Positions 49,100-58,698 of a stretch of 64,000 nt of DNA are shown here, piece after piece; position 1 is the stretch's first letter; the number at the start of each line of letters is the position of its first letter. Origin of the DNA: Moraxellaceae bacterium (GTDB lineage Bacteria > Pseudomonadota > Gammaproteobacteria > Burkholderiales > Rhodocyclaceae). The position numbers and the translations under genes are program-made. The DNA lies in NCBI GenBank assembly GCA_031119205.1, contig JAVHYF010000017.1:1-64000 (forward strand), given 5' to 3'. The notes under the pieces were generated by a model. That model was not told the DNA's origin, did not search any database, and saw only the letters and a list, made by a program, of their open reading frames with translations.

Positions 49100-50224
49100 A
49101 TGGCTCTGACACTGGGAGTGTTGCAGGAGGCGGATCAGGCGGAGCGTCGCGTCCCGCTGGTGGCCGATGTGGTCAAGAAGTATCGCCAGGCAGGTGCCGC
49201 GATCGTGATCCAGTCCGGTGCGGGGGCACGCGCCCATATCGATGACGCAGCCTTCGGCGATGTCCAGGCACTGCCCACCGCGGAAGCCGTCATCGCGCAA
49301 TCGGACATCCTCCTGACGGTGAACGCGCCGTCGCTGGAGGTCATCGACCAGATGAAACACGGCAGCGTGCTGCTGGGCATGCTGCAACCCTATGCCAGCG
49401 AGAACCGCGTGCAGAAGCTGCTGTCGCGCGGCATCACGTCCTTTGCGATGGAGCTGCTGCCGCGCATCTCGCGCGCGCAGAGCATGGACATCCTGTCTTC
49501 GCAGGCGGCGTGTTCCGGCTATCAGTGTGTGCTGATCGCAGCGAGCCATTGCCCCAAATTCTTCCCGATGCTGACCTATGCGGCCGGCACGATCCGTCCC
49601 AGCAAGGTGCTGGTGATCGGTGCCGGTGTGGCCGGCCTGCAGGCAATCGCCACCGCCAAGCGCCTCGGCGCAATGGTGGAGGCCTACGACGTGCGCCCCG
49701 AGACGCGCGAACAGATCGAATCGCTGGGCGCGAAGTTCGTCGACACCGGCGTGTCGGCGGCCGGCAGCGGTGGCTATGCCCGCGAGCTGACCGAAGAGGA
49801 GAAACAGCAACAGGCCGATCGCCTTGCCAAGGCGGTGGCGCAATGCGATGTGCTCATCACCACCGCGGCCATTCCCGGCAAGTGCGCCCCGCGCATCATC
49901 ACCGCAGCGATGGTGGCGGGCATGAAGCCCGGCTCCGTGGTGGTGGACATGGCAGCGGAAAGCGGTGGCAACGTCGAAGGGACGGCACCGGGTGACGTGG
50001 TGCAGGTCGGGCCCGCTACCATCATCGGCCCCAGCCATCTGCCCAGCCGTATGGCGATCCATGCGTCCGACATGTTCGCGCGCAACCTCTTCAACTTCAT
50101 CGGGCCGATGATCAAGGACGGTGAGCTGAAGCTGGACTGGGAGGACGAAGTGCTGTCCGGCGCCTGCCTCACCCACGAAGGGGCGCTGCGCCATGAAGGC
50201 GTGAAGAAGGCTCTCGGCCTGTAA
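49100..50224 (+). CDS. pntAA: Proton-translocating NAD(P) transhydrogenase subunit alpha part 1
   Basis: NAD(H)-binding soluble domain I of the transhydrogenase that uses the proton gradient to make NADPH from NADH. It has 374 residues. The N-terminal QEADQAERRVPL and the Rossmann motif KVLVIGAGVAGLQAIATAKR near 168, followed by EAYDVRPETREQ, identify it. In this organism PntA is split into two genes, as in Rhodospirillum rubrum. AGGAG precedes the ATG by 11 bases. First gene of pntAA-AB-B. Confidence 0.96.
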   Translation: MALTLGVLQEADQAERRVPLVADVVKKYRQAGAAIVIQSGAGARAHIDDAAFGDVQALPTAEAVIAQSDILLTVNAPSLEVIDQMKHGSVLLGMLQPYASENRVQKLLSRGITSFAMELLPRISRAQSMDILSSQAACSGYQCVLIAASHCPKFFPMLTYAAGTIRPSKVLVIGAGVAGLQAIATAKRLGAMVEAYDVRPETREQIESLGAKFVDTGVSAAGSGGYARELTEEEKQQQADRLAKAVAQCDVLITTAAIPGKCAPRIITAAMVAGMKPGSVVVDMAAESGGNVEGTAPGDVVQVGPATIIGPSHLPSRMAIHASDMFARNLFNFIGPMIKDGELKLDWEDEVLSGACLTHEGALRHEGVKKALGL

Positions 50225-50247
50225 GCCAAGCGAGGAGAAAAACAATC

Positions 50248-50547
50248 ATGGAAGGCTTTACCGCGCTCTACATATTCATGCTCGCGGCATTCACCGGTTA
50301 CGAGGTGATCTCGCGGGTGCCCGTCATTCTCCACACCCCGCTGATGAGCGGCTCCAACTTCGTGCACGGTGTCGTGCTGGTCGGCGCGATGGTCGCGCTG
50401 GGCCGCGCCGAGACGCCGCTGGAGCAGGCCATCGGTTTCGTCGCCGTGCTGCTCGGTGCAGCCAACGCGGCGGGTGGTTACGTCGTCACCGAACGCATGC
50501 TGGCGATGTTCAAGTCCGACAAGAAGAAGGCAGGGGGCCATCAATGA
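50248..50547 (+). CDS. pntAB: NAD(P) transhydrogenase subunit alpha part 2 (membrane)
   Basis: 99-residue membrane domain II fragment with three to four hydrophobic segments (YIFMLAAFTGYEVISRVP..., GVVLVGAMVALG, AIGFVAVLLGAANAAGGYVV). It corresponds to the C-terminal membrane part of PntA in E. coli. GAGGAG precedes the ATG. Its end overlaps pntB as ATGA. Confidence 0.95.
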   Translation: MEGFTALYIFMLAAFTGYEVISRVPVILHTPLMSGSNFVHGVVLVGAMVALGRAETPLEQAIGFVAVLLGAANAAGGYVVTERMLAMFKSDKKKAGGHQ

Positions 50548-51926
50548 GTGCCAACGCGATCGTCCAGATCTCGTATTTCGCGGCCGCGGTGCTGTTCATC
50601 GTCGGTCTCAAGAGCATGGCTTCGCCGGTCACGGCGCGCCGCGGCATCATCTGGGCCGGGGTCGGCATGGTGGTGGCGACCGTCGCCACCTTCCTGACGC
50701 CGGGCATGGGCAACTTCGCACTGATGATCGCGGCCATCGCTATCGGCGGCGGCGTGGCCTGGTGGAGCGGCAAGATCGTCAAGATGACCGACATGCCGCA
50801 GATGGTCGCCATCTACAACGGCATGGGCGGCGGTGCAGCGGCAGCCATCGCGGCAGTGGAATTCGTTCGTCATGAATCGCATGGCGAACTCACCACGGCG
50901 CTGGCGGTGCTGGGCGCGCTGATCGGTGCGGTGTCCTTCTCGGGTTCCTGCATCGCCTTCGCGAAGTTGCAGGGCCTGATGAAGAAGGCCTATCGCCTGC
51001 CGGGTCAGAACATCTGGAACATCGCCCTGGCCGGTGCCACCGTGGTGGTGGGTCTGTCGATGATCCTGCTGTCCGACAAGATGACCGGCGTGCAGATACT
51101 GTCCTTCTTCATCCTGTCGCTTGTGCTGGGTGTGGTCATCACCATGCCGATCGGTGGCGCCGACATGCCGGTGGTGATCTCGCTGTTCAACGCCTTCACC
51201 GGTCTGGCCGTGGGCTTCGAAGGTTACGTGCTGGGCAACCCGGCGCTGATCATCGCGGGCATCGTGGTGGGCGCGGCCGGTACGCTGCTCACCCAACTGA
51301 TGGCCAAGGCGATGAACCGCCCGATCACCAACATCATCTTCCAGCCGCTGAGCGGCGAAGCGCAGGGCGGTGGTGCGGCGGTGGAAGGCAGCATGAAGGA
51401 AGTGGGTGCGCTGGATGCCGCCGCGATGATGCGTTACGGCTCCAAGGTCATCATCGTGCCGGGTTACGGTATGGCGGTGGCCGGTGCGCAGCACAAGGTG
51501 TGGGAGATGGCCCAGTTGCTGGAAAAGGCGGGTGTGGAGGTGAAGTTCGCCATCCACCCGGTGGCCGGGCGGATGCCGGGTCACATGAACGTGCTGCTTG
51601 CCGAGGCTGGCGTGCCGTACGACAAGATCTTCGACCTGGAGGAGATCAACGCCGAATTCCCGCTGGCTGACGTGGCACTGGTCATCGGTGCCAACGACGT
51701 GGTGAACCCGTCGGCCCGCACCGACAAGAGCAGCCCCATCTACGGCATGCCGATCCTGGATGCCGACAAGGCGCAGAACGTCATCGTCATCAAGCGCGGC
51801 AAGGGCGCGGGTTACTCGGGCATCGAGAACGCGCTGTTCTACGCGGAGAACTGCCGTTTGCTGTACGGCAGCGCTCAGCAGGTAGCGGGCGAGGTGGTGG
51901 GCCACATCAAGGCGATGGGCGAATAA
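50544..51926 (+). CDS. pntB: NAD(P) transhydrogenase subunit beta
   Basis: 460 residues: about nine membrane helices that form the proton channel, then the NADP(H)-binding domain III with IIVPGYGMAVAGAQHKV, FAIHPVAGRMPGHMNVLLAE, and GANDVVNPSA...KGAGYSGIEN. It completes the three-gene transhydrogenase. The enzyme links NADH supply (complex I substrates) to NADPH for biosynthesis. A compact terminator follows. Confidence 0.97.
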   Translation: MSANAIVQISYFAAAVLFIVGLKSMASPVTARRGIIWAGVGMVVATVATFLTPGMGNFALMIAAIAIGGGVAWWSGKIVKMTDMPQMVAIYNGMGGGAAAAIAAVEFVRHESHGELTTALAVLGALIGAVSFSGSCIAFAKLQGLMKKAYRLPGQNIWNIALAGATVVVGLSMILLSDKMTGVQILSFFILSLVLGVVITMPIGGADMPVVISLFNAFTGLAVGFEGYVLGNPALIIAGIVVGAAGTLLTQLMAKAMNRPITNIIFQPLSGEAQGGGAAVEGSMKEVGALDAAAMMRYGSKVIIVPGYGMAVAGAQHKVWEMAQLLEKAGVEVKFAIHPVAGRMPGHMNVLLAEAGVPYDKIFDLEEINAEFPLADVALVIGANDVVNPSARTDKSSPIYGMPILDADKAQNVIVIKRGKGAGYSGIENALFYAENCRLLYGSAQQVAGEVVGHIKAMGE

Positions 51927-51950
51927 GCCCGGCGCAGCTGTGACACCGGA

Positions 51951-51973
51951 AAGGCCGCGCTTGCGGCCTTTTT
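51951..51973 (+). terminator. Terminator after pntB
   Basis: An 8-bp stem AAGGCCGC/GCGGCCTT with loop GCTT, followed by TTT, 25 bases after the pntB stop. Confidence 0.8.
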
Positions 51974-52193
51974 CATTTCTGCCGGCGCATGCCACCAGTT
52001 GACACCTACTGATCCACGCCTGTTGATTTGTTCTGAATCAATGGCTTGTGTGCGAATTACGCATACCGTTCATCCTGTTTAACGCTCACGGATGCCGCTG
52101 TCTGGTACAAGATACAGGTATACCCTTATCCGGCCGTCCTGATGGATGGTCTTTCGTATTGGACGGCCCACAAGGCCAGCAGGAGTGCATCAA

Positions 52194-53096
52194 ATGGCAG
52201 TCGTTTCCCTCACCGTGCGCATTGCAGCGCTGGTGTTCGCAGCAAGTTCCCTCGTCGGTCCCGCTGTAGCAGCCGACACCCTCGAAAAAATCCGCCAGAC
52301 CCGCAGCATCACCATCGGCAACCGTGAATCGGCACGTCCGTTCTCCTACCTCGACGGCGACAAGCGTCCTGTCGGTTACTCCGTGGAGCTGTGCCAGCGC
52401 GTGGTTGATTCGATCAAGCGCGAGCTGAAGCTGCCGGACCTGAAGGTGAACTACCTCACCGTCGCTGGCGCCGAGCGGATTCCGAAGCTGGTGGATGGCG
52501 CCATCGACCTGGAGTGCGGCTCCACCACCAACACGCGTGCGCGTCAGGAGCAGGTGGACTTCAGTTACACCTTCTTCGTGGCCGGCATGAAGATCCTGAG
52601 CTCGGACGCCGCGCTCACCAGTCCGCAGGCGCTGGCGGGCAAGAAGGTGGCGTTGAGCAAGGGCACCACCTCCGAAAAGCTGTTCGCCCAGTTGCGCGAC
52701 GCGGAAGTCGGCACCATGCAGCTGGTCAGCTTCCCCAGCAATGGCGACGCCTTGAAGGCGCTGCAATCCGGCCAGGTCTCCGCCTTCCCCCAGGATGACG
52801 TGCTGCTGCAGGGAATGTTGAGCACGATTCCGGACGCGCAGCGCTACCGCCTGGGCGAAAGCTACCTGACCGTGGAGCCCTACGGCATCATGGTCCGCAA
52901 GGGTGACAAGGCGCTGCTGTCGCTGGTCGACCGCACGCTGGCGCAGCTGTACGCCAGCGGCGAGATCAACTCCATCTACGCCCGCTGGTTCGATTCCGCG
53001 ACGCTGAAGGTGCCGATGTCCAGCCTGCTGCGCGATTCGATCATGCGTCCGTCCAAGCAGGCGGCGTTCGCGCTGATTCTCGGCCATACGCTCTGA
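52194..53096 (+). CDS. Periplasmic amino-acid-binding protein (SBP_bac_3), glutamate/aspartate type
   Basis: 300-residue precursor with a normal signal peptide (cleavage AVA near residue 26). Binding-domain features: ITIGNRESARPFSYLDGD, VGYSVELCQRVVDSIK, and IDLECGSTTNTRARQEQVDF, all shared with the protein at 46688. The resemblance is to GltI-like receptors for acidic amino acids. AGGAG lies eight bases before the ATG. No permease or ATPase is adjacent; a terminator hairpin follows. The 220-base region upstream has an inverted repeat TTGATT-N7-AATCAA at 52023-52041 that might be an operator. Confidence 0.9.
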   Translation: MAVVSLTVRIAALVFAASSLVGPAVAADTLEKIRQTRSITIGNRESARPFSYLDGDKRPVGYSVELCQRVVDSIKRELKLPDLKVNYLTVAGAERIPKLVDGAIDLECGSTTNTRARQEQVDFSYTFFVAGMKILSSDAALTSPQALAGKKVALSKGTTSEKLFAQLRDAEVGTMQLVSFPSNGDALKALQSGQVSAFPQDDVLLQGMLSTIPDAQRYRLGESYLTVEPYGIMVRKGDKALLSLVDRTLAQLYASGEINSIYARWFDSATLKVPMSSLLRDSIMRPSKQAAFALILGHTL

Positions 53097-53119
53097 CCGG
53101 GCGCGGTCGTCAGCTCACG

Positions 53120-53150
53120 GAAGGGCCGCGAAAGCGGCCCTTCTGCTTTC
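53120..53150 (+). terminator. Terminator after the second binding-protein gene
   Basis: A 10-bp perfect stem (53120-53129 with 53134-53143) closed by a GAAA tetraloop, followed by a short T-rich stretch TGCTTTC. Confidence 0.75.
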
Positions 53151-53273
53151 CGGCGCCAGAGAGCGCCGTATTTTGTTGCTGCGCGACAAACAACATGGAC
53201 CGGCCTCGTGCTGCAATGACGCCAGAATGACGCCGTCAGTGTGTCATCGCTCAACGCCGGAAGAGGCCAGCCC

Positions 53274-54053
53274 ATGATCGATCGTCCCATCGTAGAGAAG
53301 TCCACCGCCAGTGGTGTCCGCAAGGCTTCGCTGCTGGCACAGGACCCCGTCCGTTACATGCTGCGCGCCATCCTCGCCGGCATGTACCTGTCCATCGTCG
53401 TCTTCGTCTACTGGTCGCTGGGCAATGACCTGCACGGCTCACCCTGGGGCAAGGTGCTGGCGTCCGCGTTCTTCGGCGTCGGCCTGTCGATGATCGTGTT
53501 CTCCAACACGGAGCTCTTCACCAGCAACAACATGTACCTCGCCATGTCCTCGGCCGAGGGCCAGACGAGCTGGGGCCAGACGGCGTTCCTGTGGACGGCG
53601 TGTTATCTGGGCAACCTGATCGGCGCGCTGATCGTCGCCGGTCTGCTGTACTTCGCGGGATCGCTGGCCCTGCCGGCTGACCACCTGCTGCATACCGGCG
53701 CACTGCACAAGGCGCACCAGGCGGGCTTCGTCATCTTCGTGAAGGGCATCCTCGCTAACTGGATCGTGTGCCTGGCGGTTCGCCTGTCGATGGCGATGAA
53801 GGAAGACATGGCGAAGATCTCGATCATCATCGCCGTGGTGTTCATCTTCCTCTACCTTGGCTTCGAGCACTCGATCGCCAACATGGGCACCTTTTCGATG
53901 AGTGTGCTCGGTGGTGGCTCGCTGACGGCCGGCGATATCGCCCACAACCTGTTGTTCAGCACGCTGGGCAATATCGTCGGTGGTGCCGTGCTGGTGGGGC
54001 TGCCGGTGCGCTACATCAACCCGCCTGCGGACGACGACAAGCCACACAAGTAA
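53274..54053 (+). CDS. Formate/nitrite transporter family protein
   Basis: Pentameric FNT-family channel for a small monovalent anion (formate, nitrite or hydrosulfide). 259 residues from the ATG at 53274, with six hydrophobic segments. The re-entrant-loop signatures FSNTELFTSNNMY and GFEHSIANMGTFSMSV are present, including the His and the asymmetrical loop Asn/Thr typical of FNT proteins. Substrate cannot be decided from sequence; neither nitrite reductase nor formate lyase adjoins it. Confidence 0.93.
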   Translation: MIDRPIVEKSTASGVRKASLLAQDPVRYMLRAILAGMYLSIVVFVYWSLGNDLHGSPWGKVLASAFFGVGLSMIVFSNTELFTSNNMYLAMSSAEGQTSWGQTAFLWTACYLGNLIGALIVAGLLYFAGSLALPADHLLHTGALHKAHQAGFVIFVKGILANWIVCLAVRLSMAMKEDMAKISIIIAVVFIFLYLGFEHSIANMGTFSMSVLGGGSLTAGDIAHNLLFSTLGNIVGGAVLVGLPVRYINPPADDDKPHK

Positions 54054-54125
54054 ACAAACGGGGTGTGGCCGCAGGAGGACTGCAGCGCGCTGCGCGGCGT
54101 GCTGCTCGTCCTGCCTGAAATATCG

Positions 54126-54155
54126 TTGAAGCGGATGATCGCGATGCCGTAATCT
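54126..54155 (+). promoter_or_regulatory. Possible promoter of the GGDEF gene
   Basis: TTGAAG (54126-54131), an 18-base spacer and TAATCT (54150-54155) lie 41 bases before the start codon at 54197. The match is moderate, so this is a suggestion only. Confidence 0.35.
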
Positions 54156-54196
54156 GCGGGAGCCAGACAAGCTTCCGGGCACGGAATCCCCAATCA

Positions 54197-55540
54197 ATGT
54201 CCCTGCGCATCCGCATCATCCTCGCCTTGCTGGCGACCAGCCTGGCCTCGGTGGCGCTCGTCGGTTACGTCGCCAATGAGCGCCTGATGCGCAAGTTCAA
54301 CGAACTTGTCGCCGCGGACGCTTCGCGTGCTTTCCGCGAGGACGTGGCAGCCTATTTCGCGGCTTACGGCACCTGGGAAGAGGGGCAGCGCCGCGAGAGT
54401 TTCCGCGCTTTTGCCGATCGCCGGGGGGCTCGCCTCGGGCGCCCCAATCCCGCTACGCTGCCGCCGCGCGATGCAGGTGGGCCGCCGCAGACCGGGGAGC
54501 ACACCGTACGCCTCGGAGGTCTGTCGCCCAGCGCAGTGGCGCCGTCGCCTTCCGGGCTCGTAGCACCGCCCTTCCATTTCCTGCTTTTCGATGCTGCTGG
54601 CAAGGTGTTGCTGCCAGTGCCTCCTTACGCCCTGGGGGATGTGGTGAATGAGGCGGACCGCGGCAAGGGTCTGCCCATCACGGTTTACGGCAAGACCGTC
54701 GCATGGGCCGTGCCTAAAGGCCGACCCAACTACTCCGGGCTGGATCTTGGCTACCTGAGTGCAGTACGCGAGGCGCTTTTCTACGGCGCCGGCGCTGCGG
54801 CCGTGCTGGCGGTGCTGCTCGGTCTGCTGCTGGGCACGCGTCTGACTGCCAGCCTGCGGCGCCTGACGCAGACCATAGAGCGCATGCAGAAGGGGCAACT
54901 GGGGCTGCAGGCAGATGTCCGCTCGCGTGACGAAATCGGTGCGTTGGCGGACGCCTTCAACAACATGAGCAGCGAGCTTGCGCGCAAGCAGGAGGAACTG
55001 CGCAGCTCGCATTCGCAAGTGGAGGCGCAGGCGGAGACGTTGCGGGAGCTCGCCCTGCGCGACGCGCTGACCATGCTGTACAACCGGCGTCACTTCGATG
55101 AGCAGGTCGGGGCGCTGTGTAGCGACCGGCGGCGTGGCGATCGACCGCTGTCGATCATGATCGGCGACATCGATCATTTCAAACAGATCAACGACCGCTT
55201 CTCCCACGCTGTGGGCGACGAGGTGCTGCGCCGTGTGGGTGAGATCCTGCGCAAGAACACCCGCAGCAGCGACCATGTGGCGCGCTACGGCGGCGAGGAG
55301 TTCGTGATCGCCTTCGCGGACACCTCGCTCGAACAGGCTGGCCTCATCTGCGACAAGCTGCGGCTTGCCATTGCAGGCTATGACTGGCGCGCGGTGCATC
55401 CGGAGCTGCAGGTCACCATCAGCATCGGGGTTGCCACGCTGGGCGGTGGCGACGATCTGCACAGCCTCATGCACGTCGCTGATGCCTCGCTTTACCGTGC
55501 CAAGTCCACCGGCCGCAACCAGGTGTGCATGGCTGCCTGA
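54197..55540 (+). CDS. Membrane diguanylate cyclase (HAMP-GGDEF)
   Basis: Makes c-di-GMP from two GTP. 447 residues: N-terminal membrane helix (5-24), periplasmic sensor region (25-190, Pro-rich in the middle), second membrane helix (about 196-213), HAMP linker, coiled coil, then a GGDEF domain with the active-site GGEEF at 365-369. The inhibitory I-site RxxD is present as RSSD, residues 356-359, five before GGEEF, so product feedback inhibition is likely. Its stop is 24 bases from the convergent glycosyltransferase stop. Confidence 0.94.
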   Translation: MSLRIRIILALLATSLASVALVGYVANERLMRKFNELVAADASRAFREDVAAYFAAYGTWEEGQRRESFRAFADRRGARLGRPNPATLPPRDAGGPPQTGEHTVRLGGLSPSAVAPSPSGLVAPPFHFLLFDAAGKVLLPVPPYALGDVVNEADRGKGLPITVYGKTVAWAVPKGRPNYSGLDLGYLSAVREALFYGAGAAAVLAVLLGLLLGTRLTASLRRLTQTIERMQKGQLGLQADVRSRDEIGALADAFNNMSSELARKQEELRSSHSQVEAQAETLRELALRDALTMLYNRRHFDEQVGALCSDRRRGDRPLSIMIGDIDHFKQINDRFSHAVGDEVLRRVGEILRKNTRSSDHVARYGGEEFVIAFADTSLEQAGLICDKLRLAIAGYDWRAVHPELQVTISIGVATLGGGDDLHSLMHVADASLYRAKSTGRNQVCMAA

Positions 55541-55564
55541 TCTACCGGGCCGGCGCTGATCCGG

Positions 55565-57040
55565 TCAGCGGCGCTCCTGATAGTCCCGGGCGACGACCAG
55601 CCATGCGTCCCGCACCCGGCCTTCGGCGATGTCCAGTTTCCAGTGGACGGGCGTGTCCACGGAACCGAATGTGGCGGTGATGTCGGCTGGGTCCCACTTG
55701 GAGACGACGATGGCGGTACGGCCAGCGTAGCGGGCGTCCAGCGGCATCTTCAGCTGGTAGTGGCTGGCGATCCGGCCTTGCGGGTCGCGGTTCCAGCTGG
55801 CCAGTTGCGGCTTCAGGTCGCGCAGCTCGTACAGCATGTGCGCGGCATAGGCGCGGTCGTCGACCAGCAGGAATGCGCCGGGATGTGCGGCGAGCAGCGG
55901 ACGTACCTGCTGCGCCAGTTCCGGGAAGCCGCGTCCGCGGTTCAGCGGGTCCCAGCGTGGCGGCAACTCGCGGCCGCTGATGTGCCAGATGTCCTGCAGG
56001 TGATAGACCGACAGCATCAGCACGGCGTTGATGGCGATGGCGCTGCGCCACCAGCCGGCGCGGCGCTGTGACAGCCACAGCGTCGCGAGGATCAGCGCGC
56101 CGACCAGTGCCGGGGCAGCCCAGTTGCCATTGGCCTCGGCACGTTCCGACTGCGCGGTGGTGATCAGCAGCAGCGGCAGCGCGAAACACAGCAGCAACTG
56201 CGTGCGCGACTCGCCCCGGCTGCGCCAGGCCATCCCCAGCGAGGCGATGAAGGCCAGCGCGAAGACGGGGCCCAGCGAGCCGACTTGCGCGAGCAGGAAC
56301 TCACCCAGATTGCCGCTCTTGTCATTGCCCGCTACGTGCGTGATGTCGGCTGTGTGACGCAGCGTCGGAAAATCGTTCTGCCAGTTCCACCACAGGTTGG
56401 GCGCGAGGATCGCGGCGGCCAGCAGCATCGCGACCCACAGCTTCGGGTTGAGCAGGTGGCGACGGCGCTGCGCATCGATCAACACGTACAGCGCAGCCGA
56501 GAGGCCGAAAGCGGCCATCGTGTACTTGGCCATCAGGCCGATGCCGACCAGCGCGCCGAGCAGCAGCCAGTGCGTCCAGCGGTCATCCTCCAGCGCGCGG
56601 ACCAGCGCGAACATCGCGGCCGACCAGCAGAACAGCAGGGGCGCGTCGGTGGAGACGAACAACCCGAGTGCCGACACCAGCGGAATCAGCGAGAAGGCGA
56701 CGGCTACCTTCAGGGCGGGCGCGGTGGCGTACAGGTGGCGCACCATCGCGAACAGCACCAGGCTGGTGGCCGGGTACAGCAGCAGACTGGGCAGCTTCAC
56801 GGCGATGAGGCCATCGCCAAACACCGCGGTGCTGGCAGCGATCAGCCAGGCGACAACCGGGGGCTTGGAGTAGTAGCCCCAGTCCAGCTCCTTGGCCCAG
56901 GTCCAGTACTGCGCCTCGTCCACATACAGGCTGACGCCCAGGTGCGGAATGATCCAGATGCGGTAGGCGGTGAGCAGCAGCAGCCAGATGCAGAGTTGCC
57001 GCAGGGCGCGGCGGGAGGTCGCCTCGTTGGCATCCGTCAT
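55565..57040 (-). CDS. GT39-type integral membrane glycosyltransferase (ArnT/PMT-like) A
   Basis: 491 residues with about a dozen membrane helices and the GT39 acidic motif DE (residues 41-42, in YVDEAQYWTWAKELDW) in the first external loop, as in protein mannosyltransferases and lipid A 4-amino-arabinose transferase ArnT. It probably moves a sugar from a polyprenyl carrier to an acceptor on the periplasmic side; donor and acceptor are unknown. Start codon is three bases after the stop of the upstream gene, so it is co-transcribed with the related gene at 57043. Confidence 0.88.
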   Translation of the reverse strand: MTDANEATSRRALRQLCIWLLLLTAYRIWIIPHLGVSLYVDEAQYWTWAKELDWGYYSKPPVVAWLIAASTAVFGDGLIAVKLPSLLLYPATSLVLFAMVRHLYATAPALKVAVAFSLIPLVSALGLFVSTDAPLLFCWSAAMFALVRALEDDRWTHWLLLGALVGIGLMAKYTMAAFGLSAALYVLIDAQRRRHLLNPKLWVAMLLAAAILAPNLWWNWQNDFPTLRHTADITHVAGNDKSGNLGEFLLAQVGSLGPVFALAFIASLGMAWRSRGESRTQLLLCFALPLLLITTAQSERAEANGNWAAPALVGALILATLWLSQRRAGWWRSAIAINAVLMLSVYHLQDIWHISGRELPPRWDPLNRGRGFPELAQQVRPLLAAHPGAFLLVDDRAYAAHMLYELRDLKPQLASWNRDPQGRIASHYQLKMPLDARYAGRTAIVVSKWDPADITATFGSVDTPVHWKLDIAEGRVRDAWLVVARDYQERR

Positions 57041-57042
57041 GC

Positions 57043-58617
57043 TCAGCGCACCTTCACCAGTCGCACTCCGCCTTCGGCGAACAGTACGTCCACCGGCGCG
57101 TCGGCCGGCAGGCGGTCGGCGCGGGTCAGGGCCAGATCACCGGATTGCGGCGGGCGGGCGGGGGTCTGCTGCTGGCGATACACGCTGAAGCTCGGCGCGT
57201 GGAAATTCCATTGCACAGCCGGGCCTGGGTGTGAGCGTGCGACGAGGGCCGCGCGCTTGGTCGGGCCTTGCAGCACGTCACCCACGAAGGGCGTGACCAG
57301 CAGGCACAGCAGCACGGTCTGTGCACCGGCGATCAGCACCACACGCTGCCAGACCTGCGCGCGATGACGCAGCATGACGCCGATGGCCAGCACCAGTGCG
57401 CAGATCAATGCCGGCACGTAGGCCGGATGCAGTGCCTCGCCGACGCGGGCGACCTGCATGTTGTAGAAGCGGTCGCGTACCCAACCGGCCTCCAGAGAGT
57501 GCTGCAGCAACCACGGCAGGGCGGCGAGCACGCCCAGCAGCAACACGGCAGGCAGGGCGGCGAGGAAGGGATTGCGCAGGCTGTTGCGGTGCGCACCGAG
57601 CAGCACGAACAGGGGCGTGCAGCCGTACAGCGCGTAGTGCGGCAGCTTGGTGCCTGACAGCGAGAAGAACACCACGACGAAGCCGGCCCAGATCCACAGG
57701 AAGCGGCGCATCGGCTCGCGTACGTCGCTGCGCAGCTTCGTCAGTGCGGCGATGAGGAAGCTGGTCCACGGCAGCAGCAGAGCCGGCACGATCAGCACGT
57801 AGTAGAACAGGCTGCCGGAGTGACCCTCCAGCGTGCCGGAGAAGCGCTGCACGTTGTGGCGCAGGAAGAAGCCGTCGATGAAATCCTGCCCGTGGATCAC
57901 CAGCGCCGCGATGTACCAGGGCGCGGCCACGCCGATGAGGATCAGCCAGCCCAGCGGGTCGAACACGCTGCGCAGCCAGTCGCGCCAGCGGCCGACGCTC
58001 AGGCAGTAGAGCAGGGTGGTGGCGCCGGGCACCAGCAGGGCGATGGGCCCCTTGGTCAGCACGCCCAGCGCGATCCACAGGTAGCTGCGCAACAGGGGCG
58101 CACGGCCGCCGCCTTCGAGGTGGCGCCAGCCATCCATCAGCGCCAGTGCCAGCAGCATGTTGAGCAGCGAGTCGGCGGTGGAGGCGCGCCCGATGATGTG
58201 GGTGCCGATGCAGGTCGCCGCGATGGCGGTGGCCATGATGGCCGCATCGCGACCGAAGCGCGGCGCCGCGAAACGGCCGACCGCGTAGGCCCAGAACGTC
58301 GCGGCCAGTGCGGACGGCAGGCGGAAGGCCCACTCGTTCGGCCCCAGGATGAAGACGAAGATCGCCTGCAGCCAGTAGATGAGGATGGGCTTGTCGAAGC
58401 GCGGCTCGCCGTTGAGCCAGGTGGACAGGAAGTCGCCGCGCTCGAACATCTCCCGCGTCGCTTCCGAGAAGGCGCCTTCGTCGACGTCGAACAGCGGCGC
58501 GCCGCCCAGGTTCAGCAGGAAGGCCAGCAGGGGCAGGGCGAAAAGCAGGAAACGGGTGCGGGCGTCGAGGGTGACAGGCTGCAAGATCGGCTCGCTACAG
58601 TGCGGAACGGCGCCCAT
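57043..58617 (-). CDS. GT39-type integral membrane glycosyltransferase (ArnT/PMT-like) B
   Basis: About 524 residues from the ATG at 58617 (TTG at 58638 would add seven). Twelve or so hydrophobic segments, with the acidic motif DVDE at 44-47 in the first external loop (APLFDVDEGAFSEATREM). It resembles ArnT-like enzymes that modify lipid A or a surface polymer. It pairs with its paralogue downstream in an operon and follows pbpC by 81 bases, suggesting an envelope-related role. Substrates are not determinable here. Confidence 0.87.
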   Translation of the reverse strand: MGAVPHCSEPILQPVTLDARTRFLLFALPLLAFLLNLGGAPLFDVDEGAFSEATREMFERGDFLSTWLNGEPRFDKPILIYWLQAIFVFILGPNEWAFRLPSALAATFWAYAVGRFAAPRFGRDAAIMATAIAATCIGTHIIGRASTADSLLNMLLALALMDGWRHLEGGGRAPLLRSYLWIALGVLTKGPIALLVPGATTLLYCLSVGRWRDWLRSVFDPLGWLILIGVAAPWYIAALVIHGQDFIDGFFLRHNVQRFSGTLEGHSGSLFYYVLIVPALLLPWTSFLIAALTKLRSDVREPMRRFLWIWAGFVVVFFSLSGTKLPHYALYGCTPLFVLLGAHRNSLRNPFLAALPAVLLLGVLAALPWLLQHSLEAGWVRDRFYNMQVARVGEALHPAYVPALICALVLAIGVMLRHRAQVWQRVVLIAGAQTVLLCLLVTPFVGDVLQGPTKRAALVARSHPGPAVQWNFHAPSFSVYRQQQTPARPPQSGDLALTRADRLPADAPVDVLFAEGGVRLVKVR

Positions 58618-58698
58618 GGTAAACCACGGGGCGCTCAAGGGGCGGCCCGGGGCCCGACGGGGGCCTGCCAGGGGTCGATGGCGGGTGCTGCGCCAGCG

